Source of the DNA: an uncultured Acidimicrobiaceae bacterium
GTDB lineage: Bacteria; Actinomycetota; Acidimicrobiia; Acidimicrobiales; RAAP-2
Assembly (NCBI GenBank): GCA_903894295.1
Contig: CAITPI010000008.1
Coordinates: forward strand, 1-55,936
DNA length: 55,936 nt
Reading direction: 5' to 3'
Numbering within the stretch: position 1 is the stretch's first letter; each line of letters begins with the position of its first letter. This document shows positions 1 through 8,769 of the stretch, piece by piece. A model generated the notes under the pieces. The model did no database searches and was not told where the DNA came from. It worked only from the letters and a program-made list of their open reading frames with translations. The position numbers and the translations under genes were made by a program.

Positions 1-1428
1 GCGGGTCCTCTCGAACGTCGGGCCCGACGTCCCCTGGGCAAGGTGGTGGCCCGGGTCGGAGACGAGACCGAGCTGGGCTTCTTTGCCAGCCCGTCGAGCC
101 CGGCCGAGATCCCGGCCGAGATTCCGACCAGGTCGCAGCCGACCGGAATGCAGCCGACCGGAATGCAGCCGACCGGCCGCAGCGTCCCGTTGGTGTCCAC
201 CGGCCGTGACGAGGTCTCGGGTGACCTCTTCGCCGACGTGCCGGGCGTCGTCGATGCCCGTCCGGCGGTCGATGACGACCCTCCTGTCCACCGTGTTGGA
301 CGGACCACGGGCCGGGACGCAACGGGACTGGACGAGTCGGGACGGGAGGCATTTGCGGGCGTTGAGGCCGAAGTGGACGCCCGCCCGGGCCAGAGTGTTG
401 CACCCATCGGCGTGTACGACTTCGAGGCGGGTGGAGCCGGGAACGACCCGGATGCGCCGGCTGTGCGGCCCGGCATGTCGAAACCGGCGCCGTCCGGGGC
501 CGCCGCGGTGCCCCGTCGGGCCCGTCGGCGGTGGGTCGGGTGGGTGAGCGTGGCCGTGGTGGCGTTGTTGGTGGCCGCCGCCGTGGCGGTCGTCTCGGTC
601 ACCAAGGTGCTTCTTCCCTCTCATCCGGTTCCCGTCCTGGTCGGCCTGAGCGTCGAGGGTGCCCGACAGGCGGTGGCCGCCGACCACTTCACGGTGGCGG
701 TGACGGCCCACGCCGCGAGCATCACCGTGCCTTTGGGCCGGGTCATCACCCAGCGCCCGGCCGCCTTCTCGGGCGGCGTGCGCACGACGGCCAAGCAGGG
801 TTCGGTCATCGATCTCACCGTTTCGGCCGGGCCGCCTCCGGTGGCGTTGCCGAACCTCGCCACCTATGCCACGTGCACCGCGGCGACCCAGGCGCTCGCC
901 GCGGTGCACCTGGTCGGCACCTGTCCGCCGTCGGCCGCCCGCTACAGCGCCACGGTGGTGGCCGGGGCCATCCTGTCGTGGAGCCCGGTCGGCCATGCGC
1001 CCTATGGCTCGACGGTGGTCATCTCGGTCTCCAAGGGCCATGCCCCGGTGGTCGTGCCCACCGTGGCCGGCGGCAGTTACCCGGCGGCGGCCTCCGCCCT
1101 CACGGCGGTCGGCCTGGTGCCGGTCAAGTCCCTCCAGTACTCCTCGACGGTCCCGGTCGGCCAGGTCATGGGGACCACGCCGGCGTCGGGCACCTCGGCG
1201 CCCTTTGGCGGTCACGTCACCGTCGCCGTCTCCCTCGGCCCCCAGCCCGTGATCATCCCGAACGTCATCGGGGAGTCTCCAGCCGCCGCGGCGGCCGCCC
1301 TGCGGGCCCTTGGCCTCCAGGTGGCTGGCCCCTACGGTCCGGCCGGGGCCGGAGCGGTGCAGTCCACGGTGCCGGCCGCCGGATCCTCGGTGGCCCGGGG
1401 CGCCACCGTCTACCTCTATACGTTATGA
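1..1428 (+). CDS. PASTA-repeat membrane protein, partial (probable C-terminus of a Ser/Thr protein kinase)
   Basis: The frame is open from base 1, so the protein is probably cut by the window edge; the first internal start is GTG at 43. From that start there is a Pro/Thr/Asp-rich cytoplasmic-type linker (residues 1-160), one transmembrane helix (about 164-190, after an Arg-rich stop-transfer patch), then four extracellular PASTA-like repeats of about 65 residues ending at the C-terminus. This order (linker, one TM, PASTA array) is that of PknB/StkP-type kinases, whose PASTA domains sense peptidoglycan or lipid II. No kinase domain lies in the visible part, so the kinase assignment is inference; a kinase-less PASTA protein is the alternative. 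The stop overlaps the next start (ATGA). Confidence 0.75.
   Translation, partial: AGPLERRARRPLGKVVARVGDETELGFFASPSSPAEIPAEIPTRSQPTGMQPTGMQPTGRSVPLVSTGRDEVSGDLFADVPGVVDARPAVDDDPPVHRVGRTTGRDATGLDESGREAFAGVEAEVDARPGQSVAPIGVYDFEAGGAGNDPDAPAVRPGMSKPAPSGAAAVPRRARRRWVGWVSVAVVALLVAAAVAVVSVTKVLLPSHPVPVLVGLSVEGARQAVAADHFTVAVTAHAASITVPLGRVITQRPAAFSGGVRTTAKQGSVIDLTVSAGPPPVALPNLATYATCTAATQALAAVHLVGTCPPSAARYSATVVAGAILSWSPVGHAPYGSTVVISVSKGHAPVVVPTVAGGSYPAAASALTAVGLVPVKSLQYSSTVPVGQVMGTTPASGTSAPFGGHVTVAVSLGPQPVIIPNVIGESPAAAAAALRALGLQVAGPYGPAGAGAVQSTVPAAGSSVARGATVYLYTL
135..176 (+). repeat. 15-bp tandem repeat inside the PASTA protein linker
   Basis: The unit GCAGCCGACCGGAAT occurs at 135-149 and 150-164, with a 12-base partial copy at 165-176. 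It encodes a short QPTGM repeat in the linker before the membrane helix. In-frame slippage here would only change linker length. Confidence 0.8.
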
Positions 1429-1748
1429 GTCCCGGTCGCCAACCCAAGCAAGACGACTGCGACCTGTGTGAGGCGGCCCGCCTCACCGAGTGGCACTTCG
1501 AAGACGAGACGTGCTGGGTGGCCGACTGCGAAGTTTGCGGTGTGCCCATGGTGGTCTGGATGCACCACGGCAACGAACCGACCGAGGACGAGGTCGACCA
1601 CATGCTGGCCCAACTGGGCCGGGTGGCCGACGCCCGCTTCGGGGCCGACGGATGGTCTTATGACCGGGTGATGCGCCAGATCCCCGACCACTTCCACGCC
1701 CATGCCCGGGACCCCAACTGGTGGTTCCGGAGGTTCGCCCCCTCTTGA
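1425..1748 (+). CDS. Small HIT-like protein with a CxxC/CxxC pair
   Basis: A 107-residue protein starting at ATG 1425, which overlaps the stop of the PASTA gene, so the two are probably translationally coupled. Near the N-terminus are CDLC (about residues 11-14) and CEVC (about 34-37). The later PDHFHAHAR stretch resembles the histidine-rich end of HIT-like nucleotide-binding proteins. In HIT proteins a His triad acts on nucleotidyl or phosphoramidate bonds; here the triad is not canonical, so the family is tentative. Its stop overlaps the TTG start of the methylase downstream. A small zinc-binding protein of unknown role is the alternative. Confidence 0.6.
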   Translation: MSPGRQPKQDDCDLCEAARLTEWHFEDETCWVADCEVCGVPMVVWMHHGNEPTEDEVDHMLAQLGRVADARFGADGWSYDRVMRQIPDHFHAHARDPNWWFRRFAPS

Positions 1749-2848
1749 TCAAGTACCTGGGTTCCAAGCGCCGTCTGGTCCCGGCCCTGGCGACCCTCGC
1801 CGAAGCGTCGGCGGCCCGGAGCACCCTTGACCTCTTCACCGGAACCACCCGGGTGGCCCAGGCGTTCAAACAGCTCGGCTGTGAGACGGTGGCCGTCGAC
1901 CGGTCCCGGACGTCAGACGTGCTGGCCCGGTGCTACATCGCCACCGACGGGGCCGATGCCACCGTGGCGGCCGAGGCGGCCGAGGCCCTGGCCTGGCTCG
2001 ACCAACTGCCGGGCGAACCGGGGTACGTGACGGAGACCTTCTGCCGGGCGTCGCGGTACTTCCAGCCGGCCAACGGCGAGAGGATTGACGCCATCCGGGT
2101 GGCCATCGAACGCGAGTTCGCCGGAAGCCGCCTGTGGCCGGTCCTCATGACCTCGCTTCTCGAGGCGGCCGACCGGGTGGATTCGACCACCGGGCTGCAG
2201 ATGGCGTATCTGAAACAGTGGTCGGACCGGTCGCACCAACGGCTCGCCTTGCGGATGCCGGTGCTGCTGGCCGGTTCCGGCCGGGCGGTTCAGGGGGACG
2301 CCTGCCACCTGGTGGGACGTGGCGATCTCGGACCGGTGGACCTCGCCTATCTCGATCCTCCCTACAACCAGCACCGGTATGACTCGAACTACCACGTCTG
2401 GGAGACGCTCGTGGCCTGGGATGCCCCGGCCCACTACGGCATCGCCTGCAAACGCCAGGACCTCCGCAACCCGGAGACCCGGAGCGTCTTCAACTCCCGA
2501 CGGACCATGCCGGCCGCCCTTTCCGAGGTGATCGCCCGGGTGGACGCCGAGGTGGTGGTCCTGTCCTACAACAACGAGTCCTGGCTGGGTTTCGAGGAGC
2601 TCCGGGAGATCTGCGCCCCCCGGGGCTGCGTCGAGGTTCTGGCCTTCGACTCGGCCCGCTACGTCGGAGCCCGGATCGGCATCCACTCGCCGGCCGGTCG
2701 CAAGGTGGGACAGGTCTCGCACCTCCGCAACACCGAGTACGTGGTGGTGGCCGGACCCCGGGGGCGGGTCCGGCGGATGACCGACGCGGTGGCCGACGCC
2801 GGACTTGGTGTCCGGGCCGACCGCCCGGTGGCCGTGGCGGCGGGCTGA
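1745..2848 (+). CDS. D12-class DNA adenine N6-methyltransferase
   Basis: A 367-residue protein whose N-terminal KYLGSKR and following DLFTGTTRVA form the SAM-binding motif I of D12-class (Dam/EcoRV/FokI-like) enzymes. DPPY near residue 205 is the catalytic motif IV for N6-adenine transfer. I placed the start at TTG 1745, giving M-IKYLGSKR, because it overlaps the stop of the small gene upstream (TTGA) and the family begins at this point; a GTG at 1721 would add 8 residues. No restriction endonuclease gene is next to it, so it looks like a solitary methylase, or its partner lies elsewhere. Confidence 0.85.
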   Translation: MIKYLGSKRRLVPALATLAEASAARSTLDLFTGTTRVAQAFKQLGCETVAVDRSRTSDVLARCYIATDGADATVAAEAAEALAWLDQLPGEPGYVTETFCRASRYFQPANGERIDAIRVAIEREFAGSRLWPVLMTSLLEAADRVDSTTGLQMAYLKQWSDRSHQRLALRMPVLLAGSGRAVQGDACHLVGRGDLGPVDLAYLDPPYNQHRYDSNYHVWETLVAWDAPAHYGIACKRQDLRNPETRSVFNSRRTMPAALSEVIARVDAEVVVLSYNNESWLGFEELREICAPRGCVEVLAFDSARYVGARIGIHSPAGRKVGQVSHLRNTEYVVVAGPRGRVRRMTDAVADAGLGVRADRPVAVAAG

Positions 2849-3156
2849 AAGGAACGTGTTGCCCGGCCGGGAGCTGTGGTGTTCCGGGGCCGTTTCCCGG
2901 TGCCGATGCGGCGTGGTGGGCCCTCGTTGGATGATTGGTCGCTGGCTCGGTCGTGGCTTTGACCGTGGTTTTGGCCGAGCGGTTTGGCCGATGGTGCGGT
3001 CAAACGGCCCGGTGTCCGTGGTGGCCGGGACGTGCCACTCCACCGGGTCGTTTCGCCTAGCCTGTAGGCCGTGACGCCCGCGGCGTCGCCACTCAGATCA
3101 CCGCCGGGAGCGGTGCGGGACCTTCCGTGCTGCCCGGCCCGACCAGGAGTCATCAC
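2849..3156 (+). promoter_or_regulatory. Gene-free stretch with a promoter and a likely operator before the SDR gene
   Basis: No convincing gene lies in these 308 bases. An 8-bp inverted repeat TTTGACCG (2958-2965) / CGGTCAAA (2997-3004) encloses two direct copies of TTTGGCCGA (2970-2978 and 2983-2991, 13-bp period). A -10-like TAGCCT lies at 3058-3063. If it is used, the transcript would start near 3070 and carry a leader of about 87 nt with the Shine-Dalgarno AGGAG at 3145-3149. The symmetry suggests a regulator site upstream of the promoter. Confidence 0.5.
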
Positions 3157-4035
3157 ATGGGAACACTCGACGGACGTATTGCCATCATCACCGGAGCGGG
3201 ACGCGGCATCGGCCGTGAGCACGCCCTGCTGTTTGCCTCCGAAGGCGCCAAGGTGGTCATCAACGACCTCGGGGGAGCCCTCGACGGTTCCGGTGACGAC
3301 CGAAGTGCGGCCCAGCAGGTGGCCGACGAGATCATCGCCATGGGTGGAGAAGCCGTCGCCAACACCGACGACATCACCTCCTGGGAGGGTGGCAAGCGCC
3401 TGGTGGACACGGCGCTCGAGGCCTTCGGCGACCTTCATGTCCTCGTGAACAACGCCGGCATCCTCCGGGACCGGGTGCACATCAACATGACCGAGTCCGA
3501 CTGGGACGCCGTGATCGCCGTGCACCTGAAGGGCCACTTCGTCCCGACCCGGCACGCGGCGGCCTACTGGCGGGAGCAGACCAAGGCCGGCGCCGAGGTC
3601 AAGGCGTCGGTGATCAACACCTCCTCGACGTCGGGCCTCCTCGGCAACCCCGGCCAGTCCAACTACGGCGCGGCCAAGGCCGGCATCGCCGCCTTCTCGG
3701 TCATCCTCGCCGCCGAGCTTTCCCGCTACGGCGTCCGGGTCAACTCGATCGCCCCCAACGCCCGCACCCGCATGACGGTGGAGACCCCCGGTCTGGCCGA
3801 CATCGTCCAGGCACCGAGCGACGCCTCGGTGTTCGATGCCTGGGATCCCGCCAACATCTCGCCCCTGGTGGCCTACCTCGCCACCGAGAACTGCCCGGCC
3901 ACCGGGCAGTGCTACTACATCCTCGGCGGCCAGGTCCGCCTCTTCCAGCCCTGGACCCTGACCGAAACCATCGAGAAGGACGGACGGTGGACGGTGGAGG
4001 AGCTGCAGGCCGAGATGTCCAAGCTCGGCGGCTGA
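3157..4035 (+). CDS. Short-chain dehydrogenase/reductase (SDR)
   Basis: A 292-residue classical SDR. The NAD(P)-binding TGAGRGIG lies near residues 11-18, NNAG near 97-100, and the catalytic Ser and YxxxK appear in NTSSTSG and the later YGAAKAG. ATG 3157 is chosen because AGGAG lies 7 nt upstream and the Rossmann fold begins at once. SDRs of this size act on hydroxyacyl, steroid or alcohol substrates; the long insert after NDLGG resembles multifunctional-enzyme type 2 and hydroxyacyl-CoA dehydrogenases, a weak hint towards lipid metabolism. The MFS gene follows after 47 nt and may be co-transcribed. Confidence 0.85.
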   Translation: MGTLDGRIAIITGAGRGIGREHALLFASEGAKVVINDLGGALDGSGDDRSAAQQVADEIIAMGGEAVANTDDITSWEGGKRLVDTALEAFGDLHVLVNNAGILRDRVHINMTESDWDAVIAVHLKGHFVPTRHAAAYWREQTKAGAEVKASVINTSSTSGLLGNPGQSNYGAAKAGIAAFSVILAAELSRYGVRVNSIAPNARTRMTVETPGLADIVQAPSDASVFDAWDPANISPLVAYLATENCPATGQCYYILGGQVRLFQPWTLTETIEKDGRWTVEELQAEMSKLGG

Positions 4036-4082
4036 AACCTGGCGCCGGGGATGCTGACCCGGCCGACGAACGGATCGCCACC

Positions 4083-5675
4083 ATGACGGATCTTCGCAAC
4101 AACGCATCGGAGCCGTTCGACGCGGACGAGTTGCGGGAAGCCGAGGCTCTTCTCGGTGGCACCGGATCCGGTGGCGACGGGGGAATCTCGGTTCCCTACC
4201 TGATGCTGTTCCGCCACCGGGCCCACTCCCGGGTGGCCGGTTCCGACCGCTACCAGTGGTGGGTGCTGTGGACGGTGCTGGCCGGACTGCTCTCGGTCAA
4301 CATCACCTTCACCGTCTTTGTGGTGGCGCTGCCCCAGGTGGCCACCGAACTGCACACGACGGTGAGCACCCTGACCTGGACCTCGACGGCGCCGCTTTTG
4401 GCCTTTGGCGTGGCCGCGCCCATCCTCGGGAAGCTGGGGGACCTGCGGGGCTATCGCCGGCTCTACCTGTGGGGCCTGTCCGGTGCGGCCATCAGCGTGG
4501 TGTTGACCGCCTCGGCCCCGACCGCCTCGATCCTGATCGCCGCCCGGCTCTTCGACGGCGTCCAGGGCGCCGCCACCGGGGCGGCGTCGATGGCGTTGGT
4601 GCTTCAGGAGTTCTCTCACGAGGACCGGGTGAAGGCCATGGGCTGGTGGGCCCTGGTCGGCGCCGGTGGTCCGGTGCTCGGGGTGACCATCGGGGCCCCC
4701 ATCATCCAGTACTACGGGTGGCGGGTCCTTTTCTGGGGCGAACTTCCCCTGATGGCCATCGCCGCCGTGCTGGCCATCATCGTCCTGCCGGCCCGGGACC
4801 GGTCCCGCCTGTTGCCCTCCGGGGAGGAGCGACCCCGGGAGGCACATCCCTGGCGCCAACTGGACTGGTTGGGCTCGGTCAGCCTCGCCCTGTCGGTCAC
4901 GGCCGGACTGTTGGCCCTCAACCTCGCACCGTCGTGGGGCTTCACCTCGGCCCGCATCGTCACCATCGGCGTGGCGAGCGTCGCCTTCGGTGTCTGGTTC
5001 GTCTGGCACGAGCAGCGCTGCGCCCGTCCGCTCATTCCGTTGCGCTACTTCAAAAAGCGGAACTTCGTGTTTCCCCTGGGTGCGCGGTTCTTCGTGAACT
5101 TCGCCTACATGGGCGGGTTCTTCCTCTTCCCGGTCCTGATGGAACGGGTCTACCACTACAGCGAAACCTCGGCCGGACTGCTGTCGACGGCCCGGCCCCT
5201 GGTGTTCTCCCTGTCGGCCCCGGTGGCCGGGTATGTGGCCATCAAGGTGGGGGAGCGGTGGTCGGTGGTGGTGGGTTCGGCCTGTCTGGCCCTCTCCATG
5301 GTGGCCTTCACGTTCCTCGGGGGCGATCCGGTGGTGGCGGTTATCGTGGTGGCCCTCGCCCTGTCGGGTCTGGCCAACGGCATCACGACGCCGTCAACCG
5401 CGGCCTCGGCCTCGAACGAGGTGGCATCGGACGAACTCGGCGTGATGAGTGCGGCCCAGCAGTTGATCACCCAGATCGGTGTGGTGGCCGGTATCCAGGT
5501 CATGGTGACCGTCGAGGCGTCGTCCCGGGGTGGGGCCGGCTCCCTGGCGTCGTTCCACGACGCCTACTGGGTGGGCGTTGGTGCCGCGCTGGCCGCCATG
5601 GTGTGCGGATTCTTCATGCGCAACACACCCCGGGGCGAACGGGCCCACGGGGGAGGGGAACCGGCCGTGCACTGA
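4083..5675 (+). CDS. MFS transporter, DHA2 (14-TM, EmrB/QacA-like) family
   Basis: A 530-residue polytopic membrane protein. After a hydrophilic 55-residue N-terminus there are about 14 hydrophobic helices. The loop GKLGDLRGYRR is the family's motif A between TM2 and TM3. The length and helix count fit drug:H+ antiporter family 2 exporters. Substrate cannot be read from the sequence. ATG 4083 is the plausible start, although no good Shine-Dalgarno is visible, so it may be read by coupling from the SDR transcript. It converges with the SCP2 gene. Confidence 0.85.
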   Translation: MTDLRNNASEPFDADELREAEALLGGTGSGGDGGISVPYLMLFRHRAHSRVAGSDRYQWWVLWTVLAGLLSVNITFTVFVVALPQVATELHTTVSTLTWTSTAPLLAFGVAAPILGKLGDLRGYRRLYLWGLSGAAISVVLTASAPTASILIAARLFDGVQGAATGAASMALVLQEFSHEDRVKAMGWWALVGAGGPVLGVTIGAPIIQYYGWRVLFWGELPLMAIAAVLAIIVLPARDRSRLLPSGEERPREAHPWRQLDWLGSVSLALSVTAGLLALNLAPSWGFTSARIVTIGVASVAFGVWFVWHEQRCARPLIPLRYFKKRNFVFPLGARFFVNFAYMGGFFLFPVLMERVYHYSETSAGLLSTARPLVFSLSAPVAGYVAIKVGERWSVVVGSACLALSMVAFTFLGGDPVVAVIVVALALSGLANGITTPSTAASASNEVASDELGVMSAAQQLITQIGVVAGIQVMVTVEASSRGGAGSLASFHDAYWVGVGAALAAMVCGFFMRNTPRGERAHGGGEPAVH

Positions 5676-5691
5676 GCCGGTTGGCTCCGGA

Positions 5692-6099
5692 CTACTCGGT
5701 GATGGCGAGGATGCGGGCCGCCAGGTCAACCGACGCCGGCGAGGGAACCATGCCCTGGAGGGCCATCAGCTTGGACATGTCGCCTTCGACCTTGATCTTG
5801 CCGGACATGAAAGCCTGCAGGCCGGCCTGGGGGTTGCCCTCGACCAGGATGGCCCGGGCGATCTCGTAGTCGACGGTGACGGTCAGTTCGGGATCGGTCA
5901 GGTGGCCCACCTCGAGGATGATCGAACCGCCCGAGGTGTCCACGTGGGCCAGCATCTCGCCCTCTCCGAACGGCACGGCCTGGACGTTCAGGTTCATCCG
6001 CATCGGCGGGGTGCCGGGAAACTCCTGACCCTCGAACTCGGCCCGGATGGCCCGGGCCGACTCCAGCCAGTCGTCGGAGAGAAACAGGTAAGTGGTCAT
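5692..6099 (-). CDS. SCP2 sterol-carrier-domain protein
   Basis: A 135-residue protein that is essentially one SCP2 fold. It has an amphipathic start, a central beta-rich region, and the family's C-terminal GKIKVEGDMSKLMALQ stretch, in which a lipid-binding tunnel is closed by the last helix. ATG 6099 is chosen over an upstream start at 6117 because AAGGAG lies a proper distance before it. Stand-alone bacterial SCP2 proteins bind fatty acyl groups or sterols and often sit near lipid genes. The exact ligand is unknown. Confidence 0.8.
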   Translation of the reverse strand: MTTYLFLSDDWLESARAIRAEFEGQEFPGTPPMRMNLNVQAVPFGEGEMLAHVDTSGGSIILEVGHLTDPELTVTVDYEIARAILVEGNPQAGLQAFMSGKIKVEGDMSKLMALQGMVPSPASVDLAARILAITE

Positions 6100-6244
6100 C
6101 GTGGAGCTCCTTTTCACTGGACCCGGTGGCCCGGGGGCCGCCCTGGCCGCCGACCCGCCAGGGCGTACGTTGCCTGACGGTCGATAGGTGACAGAAATCG
6201 CTGGTGTGTCCCGCCACCATACTCTCTGCCCCCGGGATGCCCGG

Positions 6245-6250
6245 TAGCAT
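6245..6250 (+). promoter_or_regulatory. -10 box of a leaderless promoter (TAGCAT)
   Basis: TAGCAT ends 7 nt before the ATG at 6258 and there is no Shine-Dalgarno, so transcription should start at or next to the start codon. Confidence 0.55.
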
Positions 6251-6257
6251 CGGGCCC

Positions 6258-7028
6258 ATGACTGATCCGATCATGCCCGGCGCCGAGCCGTGGTCCCACT
6301 CCGGTGGCTCGAACGGGGTACTCGTCCTCCACGGCTTCACCGGAAACCCCCACTCGATGCGGACCCTGGCCGAGGCCATCGCGGACGCCGGCTACAGCGT
6401 GGAGCTTCCCCTGCTGGCCGGCCACGGCACGTCGGTCGAGGACATGATGCCCACCCGCTTCGAGGACTGGTCCGGCGACGCCGAAGCCCACTTCCAGGCG
6501 CTGGCGGCCCGGTGTGACCGGGTGGCGGTGGTCGGCCTGTCGATGGGAGGCGCCCTCACCTGCTGGCTGGCCGAGCGCCATCCCCACCTGGCCGGCATCG
6601 TGTTGGTCAATCCGCTGGTCCACGCCCCCGACCAGGAGTTCCGGGACGGGATCGCCGCCCTGCTCGACAGCGGCACCGAGGTGTTCGATGCCATCGGCTC
6701 GGACATCGCCAAGGAAGGGGTGGCCGAAGTGTCCTATCCGGGTACTCCGCTGGCGGCTGTCCTCTCCCTCTTTGCCGGGGTGGACGAGATCGAGTCCCGT
6801 CTGTCGGAGATCCACTGCCCAACCCTGCTGTTTTCGTCCCGGGAGGACCACGTCGTCGATCCGCTCTCGGGCGACATCTTCGAGCGCGACGTCTCGGGAC
6901 CGGTCGAACGGATCTTCCTCGACCGCAGCTACCACGTGGCGACGCTGGACCACGATGCTCCCGAGATCGAGGCCCGCACGGTGGCGTTCCTCGACGGCCT
7001 CATGGGCGGCCCGGGGGAAGGGTCGTGA
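6258..7028 (+). CDS. Alpha/beta hydrolase (carboxylesterase / monoacylglycerol-lipase-like)
   Basis: A 256-residue alpha/beta hydrolase. HGFTG near residue 23 would form the oxyanion hole, GLSMGG near 95 is the nucleophile elbow (Ser), the Asp is in SREDHV near 196, and the His is in SYHVATLD near 223. This set closely matches Est30/monoacylglycerol-lipase-like enzymes, which hydrolyse short-chain esters or monoglycerides. The gene is read from a leaderless-type promoter. It ends inside the start of gatC (GTGA overlap), so it heads a four-gene unit with gatCAB, an odd partner for tRNA amidation. Confidence 0.85.
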   Translation: MTDPIMPGAEPWSHSGGSNGVLVLHGFTGNPHSMRTLAEAIADAGYSVELPLLAGHGTSVEDMMPTRFEDWSGDAEAHFQALAARCDRVAVVGLSMGGALTCWLAERHPHLAGIVLVNPLVHAPDQEFRDGIAALLDSGTEVFDAIGSDIAKEGVAEVSYPGTPLAAVLSLFAGVDEIESRLSEIHCPTLLFSSREDHVVDPLSGDIFERDVSGPVERIFLDRSYHVATLDHDAPEIEARTVAFLDGLMGGPGEGS

Positions 7029-7333
7029 GTACGCCGGAGCGGCTGTCACGCGACGACGTGGCCCACGTGGCCGCCCTGGCCCGGCTGGAGCTCACCGAGG
7101 AGGAACTCGAGCGATACACCGGACAGTTGGCCCAGGTCCTCGAGCATGCGAAGGACGTCTCTTCGCTGGACCTGTCCGGGGTGGCGCCGACGGCCCACGC
7201 CATGGCGGTCGTGAACGTGCTCCGGCCGGACGAGGTGCGCCCCACGCTCGATCGGGCCGAGGTGCTGGCCGAGGCACCGGAAGTCGAGAGCGACCGTTTC
7301 CGGGTGCCCCGCATCCTGGGGGAGGCACCGTGA
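7025..7333 (+). CDS. gatC: Aspartyl/glutamyl-tRNA amidotransferase subunit C
   Basis: A 102-residue protein with the GatC signature: an N-terminal helix with [16 protein letters not shown], then the C-terminal LRPDEVRP belt that wraps GatA. GatC stabilises the GatA-GatB contact in the heterotrimer that converts Glu-tRNA(Gln) or Asp-tRNA(Asn) to the amides. The GTG start overlaps the hydrolase stop, and its own stop overlaps the GTG start of gatA, so translation is coupled. Confidence 0.95.
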   Translation: MSTPERLSRDDVAHVAALARLELTEEELERYTGQLAQVLEHAKDVSSLDLSGVAPTAHAMAVVNVLRPDEVRPTLDRAEVLAEAPEVESDRFRVPRILGEAP

Positions 7334-8769
7334 GCCCGACCGGGTTGGGAGACGCCGCCGCCCTGGCCGACGGGGTCCGCTCGGGCGGGGTTTCGGCGGC
7401 CGAGGTCCTCGAGGGCTATCTCGACCGGATCGACGCCCGGGAAGGGGAGATCCACGCCTTCAACCTGGTCACCGCCGAGGAGGCCCGTCAGGCGGCCCGG
7501 GCCGTGGACGCCCGGGTGGCCGCCGGCGAGGATCCGGGACCACTGGCCGGTGTGCCGGTGGCGTTGAAGGACAACCTCTGTACCAGAGGGGTTGCAACCA
7601 CGTGCTCGTCGCGCATTCTCGAAGGGTGGCAGCCTCCCTATGACGCCACCGTCGTCACCCGGCTGGCGGCGGCCGGAGCGGTGGCGATCGGCAAGACCAA
7701 CATGGACGAGTTCGCCATGGGCTCGTCCACCGAGACCAGTGCGACCGGGCCGACCCGCAATCCCCACGACACCAGTCGGGTCCCGGGCGGTTCGTCCGGT
7801 GGTTCGGCCGCCGCCGTGGCGGCCGGCTTTGCCCCGTTGGCGCTCGGATCGGACACCGGCGGCTCCATCCGCCAGCCGGCGGCCCTGTGTGGGGTGGTTG
7901 GCCTGAAGCCTACCTATGGCACCGTGTCCCGTTACGGACTCATCGCCTTTGCCAGTTCGCTCGACCAGATTGGTCCTTTCGCCCGGACCGTGGCCGATGC
8001 CGCCCTGCTGTTCGACGTGATCGGCGGGCACGACCCGGCGGATTCGACGTCACTCGAGCGCCCGGCCCCGGCCATCACCTCGGTGCTCGACCGCGGCGTG
8101 GAGGGCCTCAGGGTGGGCATCCTGTCCGAGCACCTCGACGGGGCCGCGGCCGACGTCGTGGCCCGGACCCGGATGGCGGCCGACGTGCTGGCGGGTTCCG
8201 GCGCCACGGTGGAGGAAGTTTCGGTCCCCGAGGTGAAGCTCGGACTGAGCGCCTACTACCTGATCGCCCCGGGCGAGGCCTCGTCCAACCTGGCCCGTTA
8301 CGACGGTGTGCGCTACGGCCGCCGGGTGGCCGCCGAAGACACCGTCACCATGATGACCCAGACCCGCTCGCAGGGATTCGGGGCCGAGGTCAAGCGCCGG
8401 ATCATGCTCGGGACCTACGTGCTCTCGGCCGGCTACATGGACGCCTACTACAACCAGGCGCTCCGGGTCCGCTCCATGATCATCGAAGGATTCGCCCGTG
8501 CCTACGGCACCTTCGACGTGCTGTTGGGCCCGACGGCTCCGACCACGGCGTTCGCCCTCGGGGCCAAGACCGAGGACCCGCTCGCCATGTACCTCTCGGA
8601 CGTCTGCACGATTCCGACCAACCTGGCCGGCCATCCGGCCGTCAGCGTGCCCTTCGGCGTCGGGGACGACGGCCTGCCGATCGGGATCCAGATCCTCGGG
8701 CCGGCCCTTTCGGAGGGCACCATCATGCAGGTGGCGACGGTGCTGGAAGCCAACGGAGGTGTCTCATGA
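7330..8769 (+). CDS. gatA: Aspartyl/glutamyl-tRNA amidotransferase subunit A (amidase)
   Basis: A 479-residue amidase-signature enzyme of normal GatA length. The catalytic Ser-cisSer-Lys set is visible: the Lys in PVALKDN (about residue 80), the cis-Ser in [10 protein letters not shown] (about 156), and the nucleophile Ser in [10 protein letters not shown] (about 180). It releases ammonia from glutamine and passes it to GatB. GTG 7330 overlaps the gatC stop. The stop overlaps ATG 8766 of gatB. Confidence 0.97.
   Translation: MSPTGLGDAAALADGVRSGGVSAAEVLEGYLDRIDAREGEIHAFNLVTAEEARQAARAVDARVAAGEDPGPLAGVPVALKDNLCTRGVATTCSSRILEGWQPPYDATVVTRLAAAGAVAIGKTNMDEFAMGSSTETSATGPTRNPHDTSRVPGGSSGGSAAAVAAGFAPLALGSDTGGSIRQPAALCGVVGLKPTYGTVSRYGLIAFASSLDQIGPFARTVADAALLFDVIGGHDPADSTSLERPAPAITSVLDRGVEGLRVGILSEHLDGAAADVVARTRMAADVLAGSGATVEEVSVPEVKLGLSAYYLIAPGEASSNLARYDGVRYGRRVAAEDTVTMMTQTRSQGFGAEVKRRIMLGTYVLSAGYMDAYYNQALRVRSMIIEGFARAYGTFDVLLGPTAPTTAFALGAKTEDPLAMYLSDVCTIPTNLAGHPAVSVPFGVGDDGLPIGIQILGPALSEGTIMQVATVLEANGGVS

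Noticed and set aside
1745-2848. A restriction-modification system
   Set aside because: Only the methylase is present; neighbours are a PASTA protein, a HIT-like protein and an SDR, with no endonuclease-like gene in the window.
6172-6196. A CTATCGAC sequence on the minus strand before the SCP2 gene as a fourth copy of the CTATCGAA promoter
   Set aside because: The last base differs and the nearest -10-like sequence is 12 nt away and lacks the final T, so spacing and match both fail.
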